The notes: a model not told the origin generated them from the sequence alone. A stretch of DNA of 64,000 nt from M3007 sp031373665 (GCA_031373665.1 JANMMZ010000010.1:13998-77997); one strand, 5' to 3'; shown: positions 26,052 through 35,224, counted from the first letter of the stretch. Translations and numbers: made by a program.

Positions 26052-28901
26052 ATGAGCCTAAAACGCTACAATTTCCTGTTTTTTTTGCTTGGAGTGGTTA
26101 CTTTGGCCAACGCTCAAATTAATTTCACCAATAAAAAACAATTGTTATCTTCCATTAATCACTTTAGCGGCGTTGCCATATCTATTATGGATATGAATGG
26201 AGATGGATTGGACGATATAGTCCGAATGAATCAAGGTAATGACCTCTCTATTGAGTATCAAAGTGCTCCAAATCAACCCTTTGAACATAAAGCAATTGGG
26301 CAAGTAAGCAATGAAAGTCAGTGGGGTATGTGTACGGCTGATGTTAATAATGATGGTTTTGGTGACGTATTGACAGGCGGGTCTTACGATGGAATCAAAG
26401 TAGCCAAGTCCAATGCTTCTGGAGACCAATACACGATTTCGACATTGATTGCGCCTGGTACGTTTGTACAAGGTGTTAACTTCGCTGATGTTAATAATGA
26501 TGGATGGGTTGATGCTTTTGTTTGTCATGATGATGGGGTAGCCATCATATTAGGCAACAATGGAGATGGCACTTTTACCCATCAACCCAATTGGATTGAT
26601 CTTACTACTTCTCCCGTTTCTGATAATTCAGGCAATTATGGCTCAGTTTGGAGCGATGTGGATAATGATGGCGATGTGGACTTATATATCGCTAAATGCC
26701 GCCAAGGGGTCTCTAGTTCAACTGATCCTCGCCGCATCAATCAGTTGTTTTTAAACAACGGAGATGGCACTTATACTCAAGATATTGCCGATGTTTCCGG
26801 TTTACGTATTGGCGCGCAAAGTTGGACTGCCGACTTCGGAGATATTGATAATGATGGCGACTTTGATTGCTTCATCACCAACCATGACGTGAGCAGCCAA
26901 GTGTTGATCAATGATGGTGTAGGCCATTTTACAGATATTACCATGAGTGCAGGTATGTTTAATGCTGTCAGTGGTACACCTATTCAAGGTGTTTTTGCAG
27001 ACTTTGACAATGATGGCTTTGTTGACATCATCGTTGCTGGGTCTCAACACCAGATGTTTAGAAACAACCATGATAATACATTCTCAGAATCAGTAGATCC
27101 ATTTAGTGGTAATGAGCAAATGGAATCTTTCGCGTTAGGCGATTTTAACCACGATGGATATATGGATGTTTATGGAGGGTATGCAGAAATTTACACCACT
27201 CCAACCAATATCCCAGATGCGCTTTGGATCAATAATGGATCTGGTAACAACTATATCGGATTTAACCTAAGTGGTATTGCCTCCAACCAGAGTGGAATAG
27301 GTGCAAAAATCACAGTATATAGTGCCCTGGGTGTACAAGTACGGGAAGTACGATCTGGTCAAAGTTATGGTATCAGCAACTCATTGGCTGCTCATTTTGG
27401 CCTAGATTCCTTGAATACTGTAGATTCCGTGATTGTTAACTGGCCTTCTGGCACAAAAGATGTTATTTATGCTCCAACCATCAATCAATACATTGGGGTT
27501 CAAGAAGGTGGATGCATCATAGAGAGCGTTCTGATCACAGCCTCTGCCAATACCACTTTTTGTACTGGGCAGAGTGTTGATCTTATTGCACCTGAAGGCT
27601 TCATGTATGCTTGGAACACAGGAGATACAATTGCTCAAATCACGGTCGGCGCAGCAGGTTCTTATAGGGTTACCCTTACTGATGTCAATGGATGTTCAGT
27701 AATTTCAAATTCCATCATAACCACAGTTGATCCTATTGAAATACCGACCTTGACCGCCGCAAGCGATACTGTATTTTGTGATGGTGGTTCGGTTTTACTA
27801 ACTGCTACACCTGCCGCCAGTTATCTGTGGAGTAATGGTGCTACCACCCAAAGTATTGTGGTTCAAGTTGAGGGCTACTACACGGTGTCCGCACAAGGAT
27901 TGTGTGCTACTTTCCAATCTGCACCGGTTCAGGTATCCATTTTGGCTTCCGAATTGCCTGTTCCTACGGGCGACACAGTGGCCGTAGGCTCTACTGCTAC
28001 GCTTTTGACTTCTGGTAGTTTGCCCATTTGGTACGAAAACCCAGGCGATCCAGTTATTGCAGGGGAAGGCAATTTTATTATCATACCTAATATCACGGCT
28101 ACCGATACTTTTTGGGTGTCCAATAAAACCATTTATGATAGCCCAAATCAAAATACTGGCATGATGGATCACATGGGCGGCCAAACCAGTGACAATAATT
28201 ATATAGGGTCTCTTATTTTTGATTGTTTCACTCCTTTTACCTTGGCTTCTGTAAAAGTTTACACTACAAAGGCAGGTACTCGTAAAATAGATTTAAAAGA
28301 CAAAAATGGGGTGATTTTGCAGAGCAAAATGGTCAATATCTTAGTCGGAACCAGTGTGATTGATCTCGACTTTGAGGTGCCAGCAGGTACTGATATGCAG
28401 TTAATGACCGATCCTGATGTGAATCAGGCTAATATCAATTCCGCAGGACCTCAATTGCGCAGGAGCAACCAAGGTGTCGAATTTCCTTATGTGATTCCAA
28501 ACATCGTCAGTGTTAAAAGTTCTAGTTTTGGCCTTGACCGTTATTACTATTTCTTCAATTGGGAAATAGACCTCAAGGGATACGAGTGCGAAAGTGCCTT
28601 GGTTCCGGTTATCATTACGGTGGATTCCACTTTGATAAAAACACAAGAACCCGCTTGGGCAAACCAGATAAAATTATTTCCAAACCCGACCACTGGAAAT
28701 ATATCTGTATATTTGCCTCATACTAAGCATGAATTCGTGCAAATTGGCTTATTAAATAGCCAAAATGCCTTGATTTCAAAGGAAATCATATCGGGTTCTA
28801 CACTTTGGAACAAAGATTTGGGGCATTTACCTAAAGGAGTTTATTGGATGGAAATTTATATTTCTGACACCGTTATCCGTAGGAAAGTGGTCGTACAATA
28901 A
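26052..28901 (+). CDS. CRTAC1-type FG-GAP/ASPIC-UnbV secreted protein with T9SS type A tail
   Basis: 949 aa from the ATG at 26052, where MSLKRYNFLFFLLGVVTLANAQ is a signal peptide; an upstream ATG (25989) gives a non-signal extension. FG-GAP/VCBS repeats with DxNxDG-like calcium loops (DMNGDGLDDIV, DVNNDGFGDV, DVDNDGDVDLYI, DIDNDGDFDCFI) form a predicted beta-propeller to about residue 400. The ASPIC/UnbV domain follows (GIGAKITVYSALGVQVREV, HFGLDSLNTVDSVIVNWPSG). Then come two Ig/PKD-like modules, a further beta domain and a T9SS type A tail (KLFPNPTTGNISVYL, then PKGVYWMEI). It is likely a surface adhesin-like protein; ligand unknown. Confidence 0.92.
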   Translation: MSLKRYNFLFFLLGVVTLANAQINFTNKKQLLSSINHFSGVAISIMDMNGDGLDDIVRMNQGNDLSIEYQSAPNQPFEHKAIGQVSNESQWGMCTADVNNDGFGDVLTGGSYDGIKVAKSNASGDQYTISTLIAPGTFVQGVNFADVNNDGWVDAFVCHDDGVAIILGNNGDGTFTHQPNWIDLTTSPVSDNSGNYGSVWSDVDNDGDVDLYIAKCRQGVSSSTDPRRINQLFLNNGDGTYTQDIADVSGLRIGAQSWTADFGDIDNDGDFDCFITNHDVSSQVLINDGVGHFTDITMSAGMFNAVSGTPIQGVFADFDNDGFVDIIVAGSQHQMFRNNHDNTFSESVDPFSGNEQMESFALGDFNHDGYMDVYGGYAEIYTTPTNIPDALWINNGSGNNYIGFNLSGIASNQSGIGAKITVYSALGVQVREVRSGQSYGISNSLAAHFGLDSLNTVDSVIVNWPSGTKDVIYAPTINQYIGVQEGGCIIESVLITASANTTFCTGQSVDLIAPEGFMYAWNTGDTIAQITVGAAGSYRVTLTDVNGCSVISNSIITTVDPIEIPTLTAASDTVFCDGGSVLLTATPAASYLWSNGATTQSIVVQVEGYYTVSAQGLCATFQSAPVQVSILASELPVPTGDTVAVGSTATLLTSGSLPIWYENPGDPVIAGEGNFIIIPNITATDTFWVSNKTIYDSPNQNTGMMDHMGGQTSDNNYIGSLIFDCFTPFTLASVKVYTTKAGTRKIDLKDKNGVILQSKMVNILVGTSVIDLDFEVPAGTDMQLMTDPDVNQANINSAGPQLRRSNQGVEFPYVIPNIVSVKSSSFGLDRYYYFFNWEIDLKGYECESALVPVIITVDSTLIKTQEPAWANQIKLFPNPTTGNISVYLPHTKHEFVQIGLLNSQNALISKEIISGSTLWNKDLGHLPKGVYWMEIYISDTVIRRKVVVQ

Positions 28902-28946
28902 ATATACTAAGTTATTGATAAGGGTATTTAATATACTTATCGGTAC

Positions 28947-28976
28947 AAAAGGGGTGCTTTTCGGAGCGCCCCTTTT
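28947..28976 (+). terminator. Terminator after the CRTAC1-type gene
   Basis: Stem AAAAGGGGTGC / GCGCCCCTTTT (one G.U pair) with an eight-base loop and a short T run. It lies 18 bases before the mqnB ATG at 28995. Confidence 0.8.
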
Positions 28977-28994
28977 GTGTTTTCAGGAAATACT

Positions 28995-29672
28995 ATGCAG
29001 ATATTACTCATTTCAGCCACCGCCTTAGAAATAGGGCCAACCATCGAATGGATCCAAAAGGATTTCATTGAAGTTAAAAAGGGAGTCTATTCAAAAGGCT
29101 CTTTGGAAATAAATGTCTTGGTGACAGGTATTGGAATCCAATCCACTGCTTGGCGGTTGGGGCAGTATCTTGCTACCGAAACCCCCGAGCTAGCATTGGG
29201 TGTTGGCATAGCAGGAGCCTTGGATCAATCTATGAAAATAGGTGATGTATTCAATGTAGTAGAAGAGCAATGGGGCGATTTTGGCGTAGAAGAAGCCGAC
29301 GGAGGCTTCACTGACTTCTTTGATCTCGGATTCATGGATTCTGAAGCAGAGCCATACCAAAATAAAATATTGGTCAACAAACATGGATTGGGAACTCAAT
29401 TTTTGCCTACCGCAAAAGGGATTACTTTAAATAAAGCACATGGAAACGAAACCACCATAGAACGGTTTAAAACAGAATATCCTCATGCTCAGATCGAAAG
29501 TCTGGAAGGTGCTGCCTTCTTTTATGCTTGTTTGCAATCTGGTGTTCCTTTTTTTGAAATTCGTAGTATCTCCAATTACGTAGAACCTCGAAATCGTGAT
29601 GCTTGGGATATACCCTTGGCGGTCAACAATCTGAATAATGTGCTAGGAGAGATTATAGGGTCGTTTTTATAG
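28995..29672 (+). CDS. mqnB: Futalosine hydrolase
   Basis: 225 aa from the ATG at 28995; the start six codons earlier (28977) abuts the terminator stem and adds nothing conserved. It is a nucleoside-phosphorylase/hydrolase fold: MQILLISATALEIGPTI at the start, VTGIGIQSTAWRLGQYL, LGVGIAGALDQSMKIGDVF and ESLEGAAFFYACLQSGVPF, where the Glu-Gly contact binds ribose. The C-terminus, IRSISNYVEPRNRDAWDIP, is characteristic of MqnB rather than MTA/SAH nucleosidase. It cleaves futalosine to dehypoxanthinyl futalosine and hypoxanthine in the futalosine route to menaquinone. No other mqn genes are in the window. Confidence 0.92.
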   Translation: MQILLISATALEIGPTIEWIQKDFIEVKKGVYSKGSLEINVLVTGIGIQSTAWRLGQYLATETPELALGVGIAGALDQSMKIGDVFNVVEEQWGDFGVEEADGGFTDFFDLGFMDSEAEPYQNKILVNKHGLGTQFLPTAKGITLNKAHGNETTIERFKTEYPHAQIESLEGAAFFYACLQSGVPFFEIRSISNYVEPRNRDAWDIPLAVNNLNNVLGEIIGSFL

Positions 29673-29686
29673 GTTTATATAATCAA

Positions 29687-29724
29687 AAAATGGTTGCCCA
29701 ATCATCCGATCAGGCAACCATTTT
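29687..29724 (+). terminator. Terminator after mqnB
   Basis: A perfect 12-bp stem AAAATGGTTGCC / GGCAACCATTTT with a 14-base loop, starting 15 bases after the mqnB stop. T/A runs on both sides allow bidirectional function with the convergent clpC gene. Confidence 0.85.
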
Positions 29725-29816
29725 ATATTTTAAGAGAACTAATCATCACCAGAACAATCCAATTGAACTGTTTACTCCATCAATAGGGAAACAGATGGAT
29801 CATTCATAGAGTCATT

Positions 29817-32393
29817 TTACCCCTCTGTTTCTAATTCTTTTCCCTGCATTTCGCTCGTCTCCTCTTGCGTCGCCAAAGAGATCACTAGGCCATCCTTTGC
29901 TTCATTCATAACAGCACTCATAGCAGCACCTTCCACTGGGTTTTCATTCAGGATGAACTCCGCAAGTGGATCTTCTATGTGTTTCTGTATGGCACGATGC
30001 AACGGCCTTGCGCCAAACTGTGGATCATAACCCTTTTCAGCCACAAAGTCTTTGGCTTCATCGGTGAGCGTCAGCGTAAACTTCATAATACTAAGCCGTA
30101 CCATGAGACCAACCAAAGCATTGTCAATGATCTTGAATATTTCTTCACGACCAAGGCTATTGAATACCATCACATCGTCAATACGATTTAAGAACTCTGG
30201 TGAGAACGTCTTTTTCAAGGCATTTTGGATGACCACCTTGGTGTTTTCCTCTAAAGAATCTTGTCTTGTTTTGGTTGCAAAACCAACACCTTGACCAAAA
30301 TCTTTCAGTTGGCGTACACCTATATTAGAGGTCATGATAATCAATGTGTTTTTGAAATCCACCTTGCGACCTAATCCATCAGTCAATTGACCATCATCCA
30401 ATACTTGCAACAGAATGTTGAATACATCTGGATGCGCTTTTTCGATTTCATCCAACAGTACGACAGAGTAGGGCTTGCGCCGTACTTTTTCAGTCAATTG
30501 ACCACCTTGTTCATAGCCTACATAACCTGGAGGTGCACCAATCAAGCGACTCACCGTAAATTTTTCCATGAACTCTGACATGTCTATCCGTATCAGATTG
30601 TCTTCGCTATCAAATAAATAGCGCGACAACGCGCGAGCGAGTTCCGTTTTACCAACCCCTGTAGGCCCTAAGAAAATAAAGGAACCCACTGGTTTTCTTG
30701 GATCTTTCAATCCTACCCGATTCCGTTGGATGGCTTTGGCAATTTTGATAACATTTTCATCTTGGCCAATCACCATCTTTTTGATATCATCGGCCATAGA
30801 AACCAACTTTTTACTTTCGCTTTGGCCCACTTTTCTTACGGGTATTCCAGTCATCATGGCTACCACTTCTGCTATATCATCTTCTGTGACTGGGTAGCGT
30901 TTCACCTTGCTTTCTTCTTCCCACTCCATCTTTGATGCTTCTAGTTGGCGCACCAACCGGCTTTCCTGATCGCGCAGGTTGGCGGCATCTTCATATTGTT
31001 GGTTGCGAACAGCATGATTCTTTTGCTCCTTAATCTCCTCTATTCGCTTTTCCAGTTCTTCTATATGCTTGGGTACGACTATGTTTTTTAAGTGTACCCT
31101 TGCGCCTACCTCATCCAGTACATCAATGGCCTTATCGGGCAAAAAACGATCTGTGATATAACGGTCGCTCAAGCGCACACAAGCAACGATGGCCTCTTCA
31201 GCATAACTTACATTGTGAAACTCTTCATATTTTGACTGTATATTTTTCAATATATGAACAGTGTCTTCTTGGCTTGGTGGATCTACCAATACTTTCTGGA
31301 AACGACGATCCAAGGCACCATCTTTTTCGATGTGCTGACGGTATTCGTCTAGTGTAGAGGCACCAATGCATTGAAGTTCACCACGAGCCAAGGCAGGTTT
31401 CAGTATATTAGACGCATCCAAAGAGCCAGAAGCCCCGCCTGCACCAACCATGGTGTGGATTTCATCAATAAAGATAATGACATCGCGGCTTTTCTCCAAC
31501 TCTGTCATGATCGCTTTGATCCGCTCTTCAAATTGACCCCTATACTTGGTTCCGGCTACCAATGCTGCCAGATCAAGCATCACGATACGCTTATTAAATA
31601 AGGTACGACTTACCTTCTTTTGTATAATGCGCAAAGCAAGACCTTCTACGATAGCGGTTTTACCGACACCAGGTTCACCAATCAAGATTGGATTATTCTT
31701 TTTCCGGCGGCTCAATATTTGGCTCACGCGCTCAATTTCTTTCTCGCGGCCGATGATGGGATCCAATTTGCCCTCTTCTGCCAGTTTGGTCACATCGCGC
31801 CCAAAATTATCCAATACCGGCGTGCGGCTTTTCTGTTCGCGTTTAGGCGACGATTGATAGCCACGGCGTTCCTCGTCGTCATCATTGTCATAAGTACCAT
31901 CGCCTGGGGCTTGAGATACTATGTCTGGACTAGTTAGATCCTGTTCTGAGCGAACATAATCTAGTTCTTTTTTAAATGTGTCGTAATCCACGTCAAATTC
32001 GTTTAAAAGTTTAGTAGCATTGGTGTCTGCATGCTTTAGTAGTGCCAGCATCAAATGTTCAGGCATCACCTCGTCATTCTTCATCATCTTTGCTTCCACA
32101 AAAGTGACCTTCAGTACTCGTTGTACTTGGGTCGTGACTTGCATCTGACCGATCAGCAGGCTGTCGGCAGGCGGAAAATTACTGTATCGGGGAATGGATC
32201 GCTCTAAGTGTCTTCTCAGTTCATTAACGTCCACAGTCAGAGACTCCAGAACGCGCATGGAAAGATTGTTCTCTTCAGAAAGCATTCCCAGCAGCAGGTG
32301 TTCGGTACCAACATAGTCATGTCCCAACCTTCCAGCCTCTTGGCCGCTAAGGTTGATGATCTGTTTGACTATTGGCGAGAATTTTTTATTCAT
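29817..32393 (-). CDS. clpC: ATP-dependent Clp protease ATP-binding subunit ClpC
   Basis: 858 aa from the ATG at 32393 (MNKKFSPIVKQII, the conserved ClpC beginning; an ATG 11 codons upstream adds a Cys-rich non-conserved stretch). Domains in order: two Clp_N repeats (GTEHLLLGML, PEHLMLALL), AAA1 with Walker A GEPGVGKTA at about 239, a linker containing a UVR-like segment (NQQYEDAANLRDQESRL), AAA2 with GPTGVGKTELARAL, and a C-terminal D2-small domain. It unfolds substrates for ClpP; clpP is not in the window. The linker with UVR motif and the length distinguish it from ClpA and ClpB. Confidence 0.95.
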   Translation of the reverse strand: MNKKFSPIVKQIINLSGQEAGRLGHDYVGTEHLLLGMLSEENNLSMRVLESLTVDVNELRRHLERSIPRYSNFPPADSLLIGQMQVTTQVQRVLKVTFVEAKMMKNDEVMPEHLMLALLKHADTNATKLLNEFDVDYDTFKKELDYVRSEQDLTSPDIVSQAPGDGTYDNDDDEERRGYQSSPKREQKSRTPVLDNFGRDVTKLAEEGKLDPIIGREKEIERVSQILSRRKKNNPILIGEPGVGKTAIVEGLALRIIQKKVSRTLFNKRIVMLDLAALVAGTKYRGQFEERIKAIMTELEKSRDVIIFIDEIHTMVGAGGASGSLDASNILKPALARGELQCIGASTLDEYRQHIEKDGALDRRFQKVLVDPPSQEDTVHILKNIQSKYEEFHNVSYAEEAIVACVRLSDRYITDRFLPDKAIDVLDEVGARVHLKNIVVPKHIEELEKRIEEIKEQKNHAVRNQQYEDAANLRDQESRLVRQLEASKMEWEEESKVKRYPVTEDDIAEVVAMMTGIPVRKVGQSESKKLVSMADDIKKMVIGQDENVIKIAKAIQRNRVGLKDPRKPVGSFIFLGPTGVGKTELARALSRYLFDSEDNLIRIDMSEFMEKFTVSRLIGAPPGYVGYEQGGQLTEKVRRKPYSVVLLDEIEKAHPDVFNILLQVLDDGQLTDGLGRKVDFKNTLIIMTSNIGVRQLKDFGQGVGFATKTRQDSLEENTKVVIQNALKKTFSPEFLNRIDDVMVFNSLGREEIFKIIDNALVGLMVRLSIMKFTLTLTDEAKDFVAEKGYDPQFGARPLHRAIQKHIEDPLAEFILNENPVEGAAMSAVMNEAKDGLVISLATQEETSEMQGKELETEG

Positions 32394-32597
32394 AAAGCAC
32401 AATTTGCATTTAAAAAAGGGCATCAAGATTTCCAGCTACAAGTGTAGGGTATATTTATCGGACTGAACTACAAATGAACAAACAATTAACAAAAAAAATT
32501 TGATTCGGTTCGTACGTGACATTTTATAACGCAAATATTGATTTTTTATGAGTGAAAAAACAGTGCCACAAATTTACAGAAATAAGGAAATCGTTTT

Positions 32598-32632
32598 TTT
32601 GTTATGAAAACAACTAAGAATGGTTACTTTTG
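32598..32632 (+). promoter_or_regulatory. Promoter of the STAS gene
   Basis: TTTG (32598-32601), 23 bases, then TACTTTTG (32625-32632), the Bacteroidota -33/-7 pattern. The ATG follows at 32693, giving a leader of roughly 55 bases. Confidence 0.6.
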
Positions 32633-32692
32633 TGCCGAACTAATTTTACAAGTTGTTTAATTTTTTACTATCTGATTGAAAATCAGGCTTCT

Positions 32693-33043
32693 ATGAAATA
32701 TAAAATAGATAAACAAGACCAGTACGCTGTCCTCTCTTTAGAAGAAGATAACCTTAATAGCACTATTGCACCACAGTTAAAAAGCGATTTTATTTTCTTT
32801 AATCAGGAAGGAGTCAATAATTTAATTTTAGATTTAACAAATGTAAAATTTGTTGACTCAAGTGGACTTAGTGCCATATTGACAGGTCATCGCCTTTGGA
32901 AAAGCGATGGAGTGTTCATTTTGGCAGGTCAACTTCAACCTATGGTTGTAAAACTAATTGAGATTTCACGACTAGAAACCATTTTGATAATGATTCCTAG
33001 TGTAGAAGATGCCATAGAATATGTTAAAAAAGTAGAAGCCTAA
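32693..33043 (+). CDS. STAS-domain anti-anti-sigma factor-like protein
   Basis: 116 aa from the ATG at 32693. An in-frame start at 32630 would begin inside the -7 element and is rejected. The single STAS domain includes NLILDLTNVKFVDSSGLSAIL; Ser57 in the DSSGL loop matches the phosphorylated serine of SpoIIAA-type antagonists. Such proteins are switched by a serine kinase and relieve inhibition of a partner (sigma factor or other). No kinase or sigma factor gene is next to it, so the partner is unknown. Confidence 0.88.
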   Translation: MKYKIDKQDQYAVLSLEEDNLNSTIAPQLKSDFIFFNQEGVNNLILDLTNVKFVDSSGLSAILTGHRLWKSDGVFILAGQLQPMVVKLIEISRLETILIMIPSVEDAIEYVKKVEA

Positions 33044-33066
33044 TGCTAGGTATTCTTAATTTTTTG

Positions 33067-33220
33067 TACATTTGTGGCATATTATTATATACGTTATCAC
33101 TTTTGTATATTTTGTTTGAATAATTCGCAGTTTTTGCTGATTATTCTCATTCAGTTTATAATTTTTCTTTATAATCTCATGAGCCCCTCCGGTTAGGCTC
33201 GCAGTGAGGGGCATTTTTTA
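33067..33220 (+). ncRNA. Candidate structured RNA or leader with alternative terminator hairpins
   Basis: No ORF is supported in 33044-33512. A TACATTTG (33067-33074) could start a transcript. It would contain a hairpin at 33118-33146 (GAATAAT/ATTATTC outer stem) and then GC-rich sequence where GAGCC (33181-33185) can pair with GGCTC (33196-33200), or alternatively GCCCCTC (33183-33189) can pair with GAGGGGC (33206-33212) before ATTTTTT. The two pairings are mutually exclusive. This is inference; no RNA family was recognised. Confidence 0.3.
33183..33219 (+). terminator. Intrinsic terminator 1 of a tandem pair
   Basis: Perfect 7-bp GC-rich stem GCCCCTC / GAGGGGC with a 16-base loop, followed by A and six T. 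Downstream of the STAS gene by 140 bases. Confidence 0.75.
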
Positions 33221-33222
33221 GA

Positions 33223-33248
33223 AGGTTCGCAATCGCGGGCCTTTTTTT
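33223..33248 (+). terminator. Intrinsic terminator 2 of the tandem pair
   Basis: Eight-pair stem AGGTTCGC / GCGGGCCT (two G.U pairs), loop AATC, then a T run. It directly follows terminator 1. Confidence 0.75.
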
Positions 33249-33342
33249 ATACCCATGCTTCTGATAAAACACTGCTCTTTACAATCCATAAAAGTTACAT
33301 TTTTTTCTTGAATTCATCGGCCTATAAATACTTTGCCTCGAT

Positions 33343-33375
33343 TTTGGTACACACTCAAATTATTACGTACGTTTG
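33343..33375 (+). promoter_or_regulatory. Promoter of the barrel gene at 33513
   Basis: TTTG (33343-33346), exactly 21 bases, then TACGTTTG (33368-33375). The predicted leader is about 130 bases and AT-rich, with no structure that I could support. Confidence 0.6.
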
Positions 33376-33512
33376 CACTTTATTCCAGTACCGTTCCTAA
33401 GAAAGTGAAAAGAATCAATGCCTTTTCCACGGTTTTACATTCTAAGTGCTTTTAATTCTACTTTTCCAGAGTGCCAAAGTAGAATTAAGAATACAACTTA
33501 AATCTACGAATA

Positions 33513-34325
33513 ATGAAATATTTCATACTACTCTGTGTTTCGTGCCTGATTGCTATAAACGGTACTCATGCCCAAGTATTTATGAGGCCGGTGGACAATG
33601 CCGCTTCAATGGGAGTCGGCACAGCCACTATTTCGACACCCGTTACCGATTTAGGCATTGCTAATGATGCACAATTGGGGTTAGGCAAAAAATGGGGAGT
33701 CATGCTAGGATCTGCTGTCCCATTTGGATTGTCTGGATGGAGAACTGGTTTTTTTCAAGCCTATAAAGGTTTTGGAAAGTCCAATGGACTCGGCGTAGAA
33801 ATAACCTCTTCGGCTACCGACGATCTCGGTGAGCAACGATACCGATTGATGTATGGTCGCCGGTTAGGATCAAAGATATTGGTGGGTGCCAGCGCCAATG
33901 TATTGCGGATCTCCGCTCGCGAATACGGATCAGCCACCTCTGCTACCGCTTCAGTGAGCGCATTGGCACAGGCACTACCACAACTATGGATCGGAGCCAG
34001 TGTGCAAAATCCGATTCAATTAAAAATAGGGGACGATATGCTTCCTACTGTGTTGCGTATTGGAGCCACTTGGAAGCCGGGCGAAACACTCATGATTATG
34101 GCTGAGACGGAAAAAGATCTTGACCGTCCAACCATGATTAAAGTAGGTATTCAATATAAGCCCTCCGATATGTTCGCACTGCGATTGGGGGTACGCAACA
34201 ATGAGGTAGCCCGTATAGCATTAGGTATCGGTATTAAAGTGAAAAAGAAATGGCACCTGGATCTTGGTAGCGAATGGCATCCTGTATTGGGCATTACGCC
34301 TGCGTTATCGATTTTAATGAATTAA
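33513..34325 (+). CDS. Outer-membrane beta-barrel protein, PorV/PorQ-like, function unknown
   Basis: 270 aa. A signal peptide ends at about GTHAQ (residue 21). The mature start, DNAASMGVGTATISTPVTDLGIANDAQLG, echoes the PorV/PorQ pattern of a glycine-rich first strand followed by an Asp/Asn turn, but lacks the NPAG motif. The rest is alternating amphipathic strands ending in a hydrophobic C-terminus. A shortened member of the same barrel superfamily is the best description. It has its own promoter and is followed by the DUF4783 gene after 193 bases. Confidence 0.7.
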   Translation: MKYFILLCVSCLIAINGTHAQVFMRPVDNAASMGVGTATISTPVTDLGIANDAQLGLGKKWGVMLGSAVPFGLSGWRTGFFQAYKGFGKSNGLGVEITSSATDDLGEQRYRLMYGRRLGSKILVGASANVLRISAREYGSATSATASVSALAQALPQLWIGASVQNPIQLKIGDDMLPTVLRIGATWKPGETLMIMAETEKDLDRPTMIKVGIQYKPSDMFALRLGVRNNEVARIALGIGIKVKKKWHLDLGSEWHPVLGITPALSILMN

Positions 34326-34518
34326 ATATTTCTTTAAAAACGCTTTTTACCTTAAAAAACCTTGTTTTTGACCCAGTAAACATATGGTTTGCAAGTCTTA
34401 ACAATCCGCTAACACTAAAAAGTTATAAAATTTAGTTACTCTTTTGTAAGACTGGCGTAATTATTGCGTTATTCGAATCAATACAGAAACGAATCATTCA
34501 CAAGCAAACTTTTTAGCA

Positions 34519-34929
34519 ATGAAAAATCTGTTTTTTTTAATGCTCCTGATAGTTGGTACATTTATGGAGGCCAACGCAAACAATGTAGTACCACAAGGCA
34601 ATCCGGGATTGGATGCCATTTCTGTAGCACTAAGCAGCGGTGATGCAGATGCACTTTCCAAATTTTTTGGAGACAATGTTGAAATCTCCATTTCAGATGA
34701 AGAGTCAGTGTATCCAAAAGCCAAAGCCACCGAAATCGTGCGCAGCTTTTTCGCCAACAACAAGCCAAAATCATTCAACCAAGTACACAAAGGCAATAGC
34801 CGTGAAAACAGCGACCAATACTGTATCGGCAATTTGGCGGCTGCCAATGGTAACTACCGGGTATATCTGTATCTGAAAACCGTAGGTACCATTGTTACCA
34901 TCCAAGAAATCCGTTTTGACAAAGAATAA
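34519..34929 (+). CDS. DUF4783-family periplasmic protein
   Basis: 136 aa. A signal peptide (MKNLFFLMLLIVGTFMEANA) is followed by a small domain: AISVALSSGDADALSKFFGDNVEISI, EIVRSFFANNKPKSFNQVHKG and a closing IVTIQEIRFDK strand. This matches DUF4783, a Bacteroidota family with an NTF2/SnoaL-like helix-plus-sheet layout. The molecular role is not known. A hairpin terminator follows. Confidence 0.82.
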   Translation: MKNLFFLMLLIVGTFMEANANNVVPQGNPGLDAISVALSSGDADALSKFFGDNVEISISDEESVYPKAKATEIVRSFFANNKPKSFNQVHKGNSRENSDQYCIGNLAAANGNYRVYLYLKTVGTIVTIQEIRFDKE

Positions 34930-34955
34930 TCCTCGTTATTGGATTAAAAAAATAG

Positions 34956-34993
34956 AGGACATACCTGATTTATTCATGGCATGTCCTTTTTTA
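34956..34993 (+). terminator. Terminator after the DUF4783 gene
   Basis: Stem AGGACATACC / GGCATGTCCT (one A.C mismatch) with a 12-base loop and a run of six T. The thx promoter begins ten bases later. Confidence 0.7.
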
Positions 34994-35002
34994 TTTCTAT
35001 AT

Positions 35003-35035
35003 TTTGCAAATTTACAAGATAAGTTATTACCTTTG
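35003..35035 (+). promoter_or_regulatory. Promoter of thx
   Basis: TTTG (35003-35006), 21 bases, then TACCTTTG (35028-35035). The spacing is identical to the promoter at 33343-33375. The ATG follows 44 bases after the -7 element. Confidence 0.65.
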
Positions 35036-35078
35036 CGGCTTATTCATTCAGTTTATTAACCTAATTTGACGCTTAAAC

Positions 35079-35195
35079 ATGGGCAGAGGTGACGCAAAGA
35101 CTAAGCGTGGTAAGATTACTCGTGGTTCACACGGTAAATCACGTCCTAAGTTACAAAAAATCAAAACGCTTTTGAAGAAGTTGGCCGGAGCGTAA
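35079..35195 (+). CDS. 30S ribosomal protein THX (bTHX)
   Basis: A 38-aa ORF missed by normal length cut-offs. The sequence begins MGRGDAKTKRGKITRGSHGK and ends with a basic tail (KLQKIKTLLKKLAGA). The first half matches the conserved THX signature MGKGDxKTKRGKIxRGxxGK; the C-terminal extension is seen in Bacteroidota homologues. THX is a small basic protein that fills a pocket in the head of the 30S subunit. It has its own promoter with the -33/-7 pattern, and a strong terminator starts 30 bases after the stop, so it is a single-gene unit. Confidence 0.93.
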   Translation: MGRGDAKTKRGKITRGSHGKSRPKLQKIKTLLKKLAGA

Positions 35196-35224
35196 GCAAT
35201 ATCCAGTTTTTCATCCCGTTTTTT

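Noticed and set aside
33180..33260. A tRNA gene suggested by a GGTTCG-like stretch
   Set aside because: No acceptor stem, anticodon arm or CCA-compatible fold; the sequence is a tandem terminator pair.
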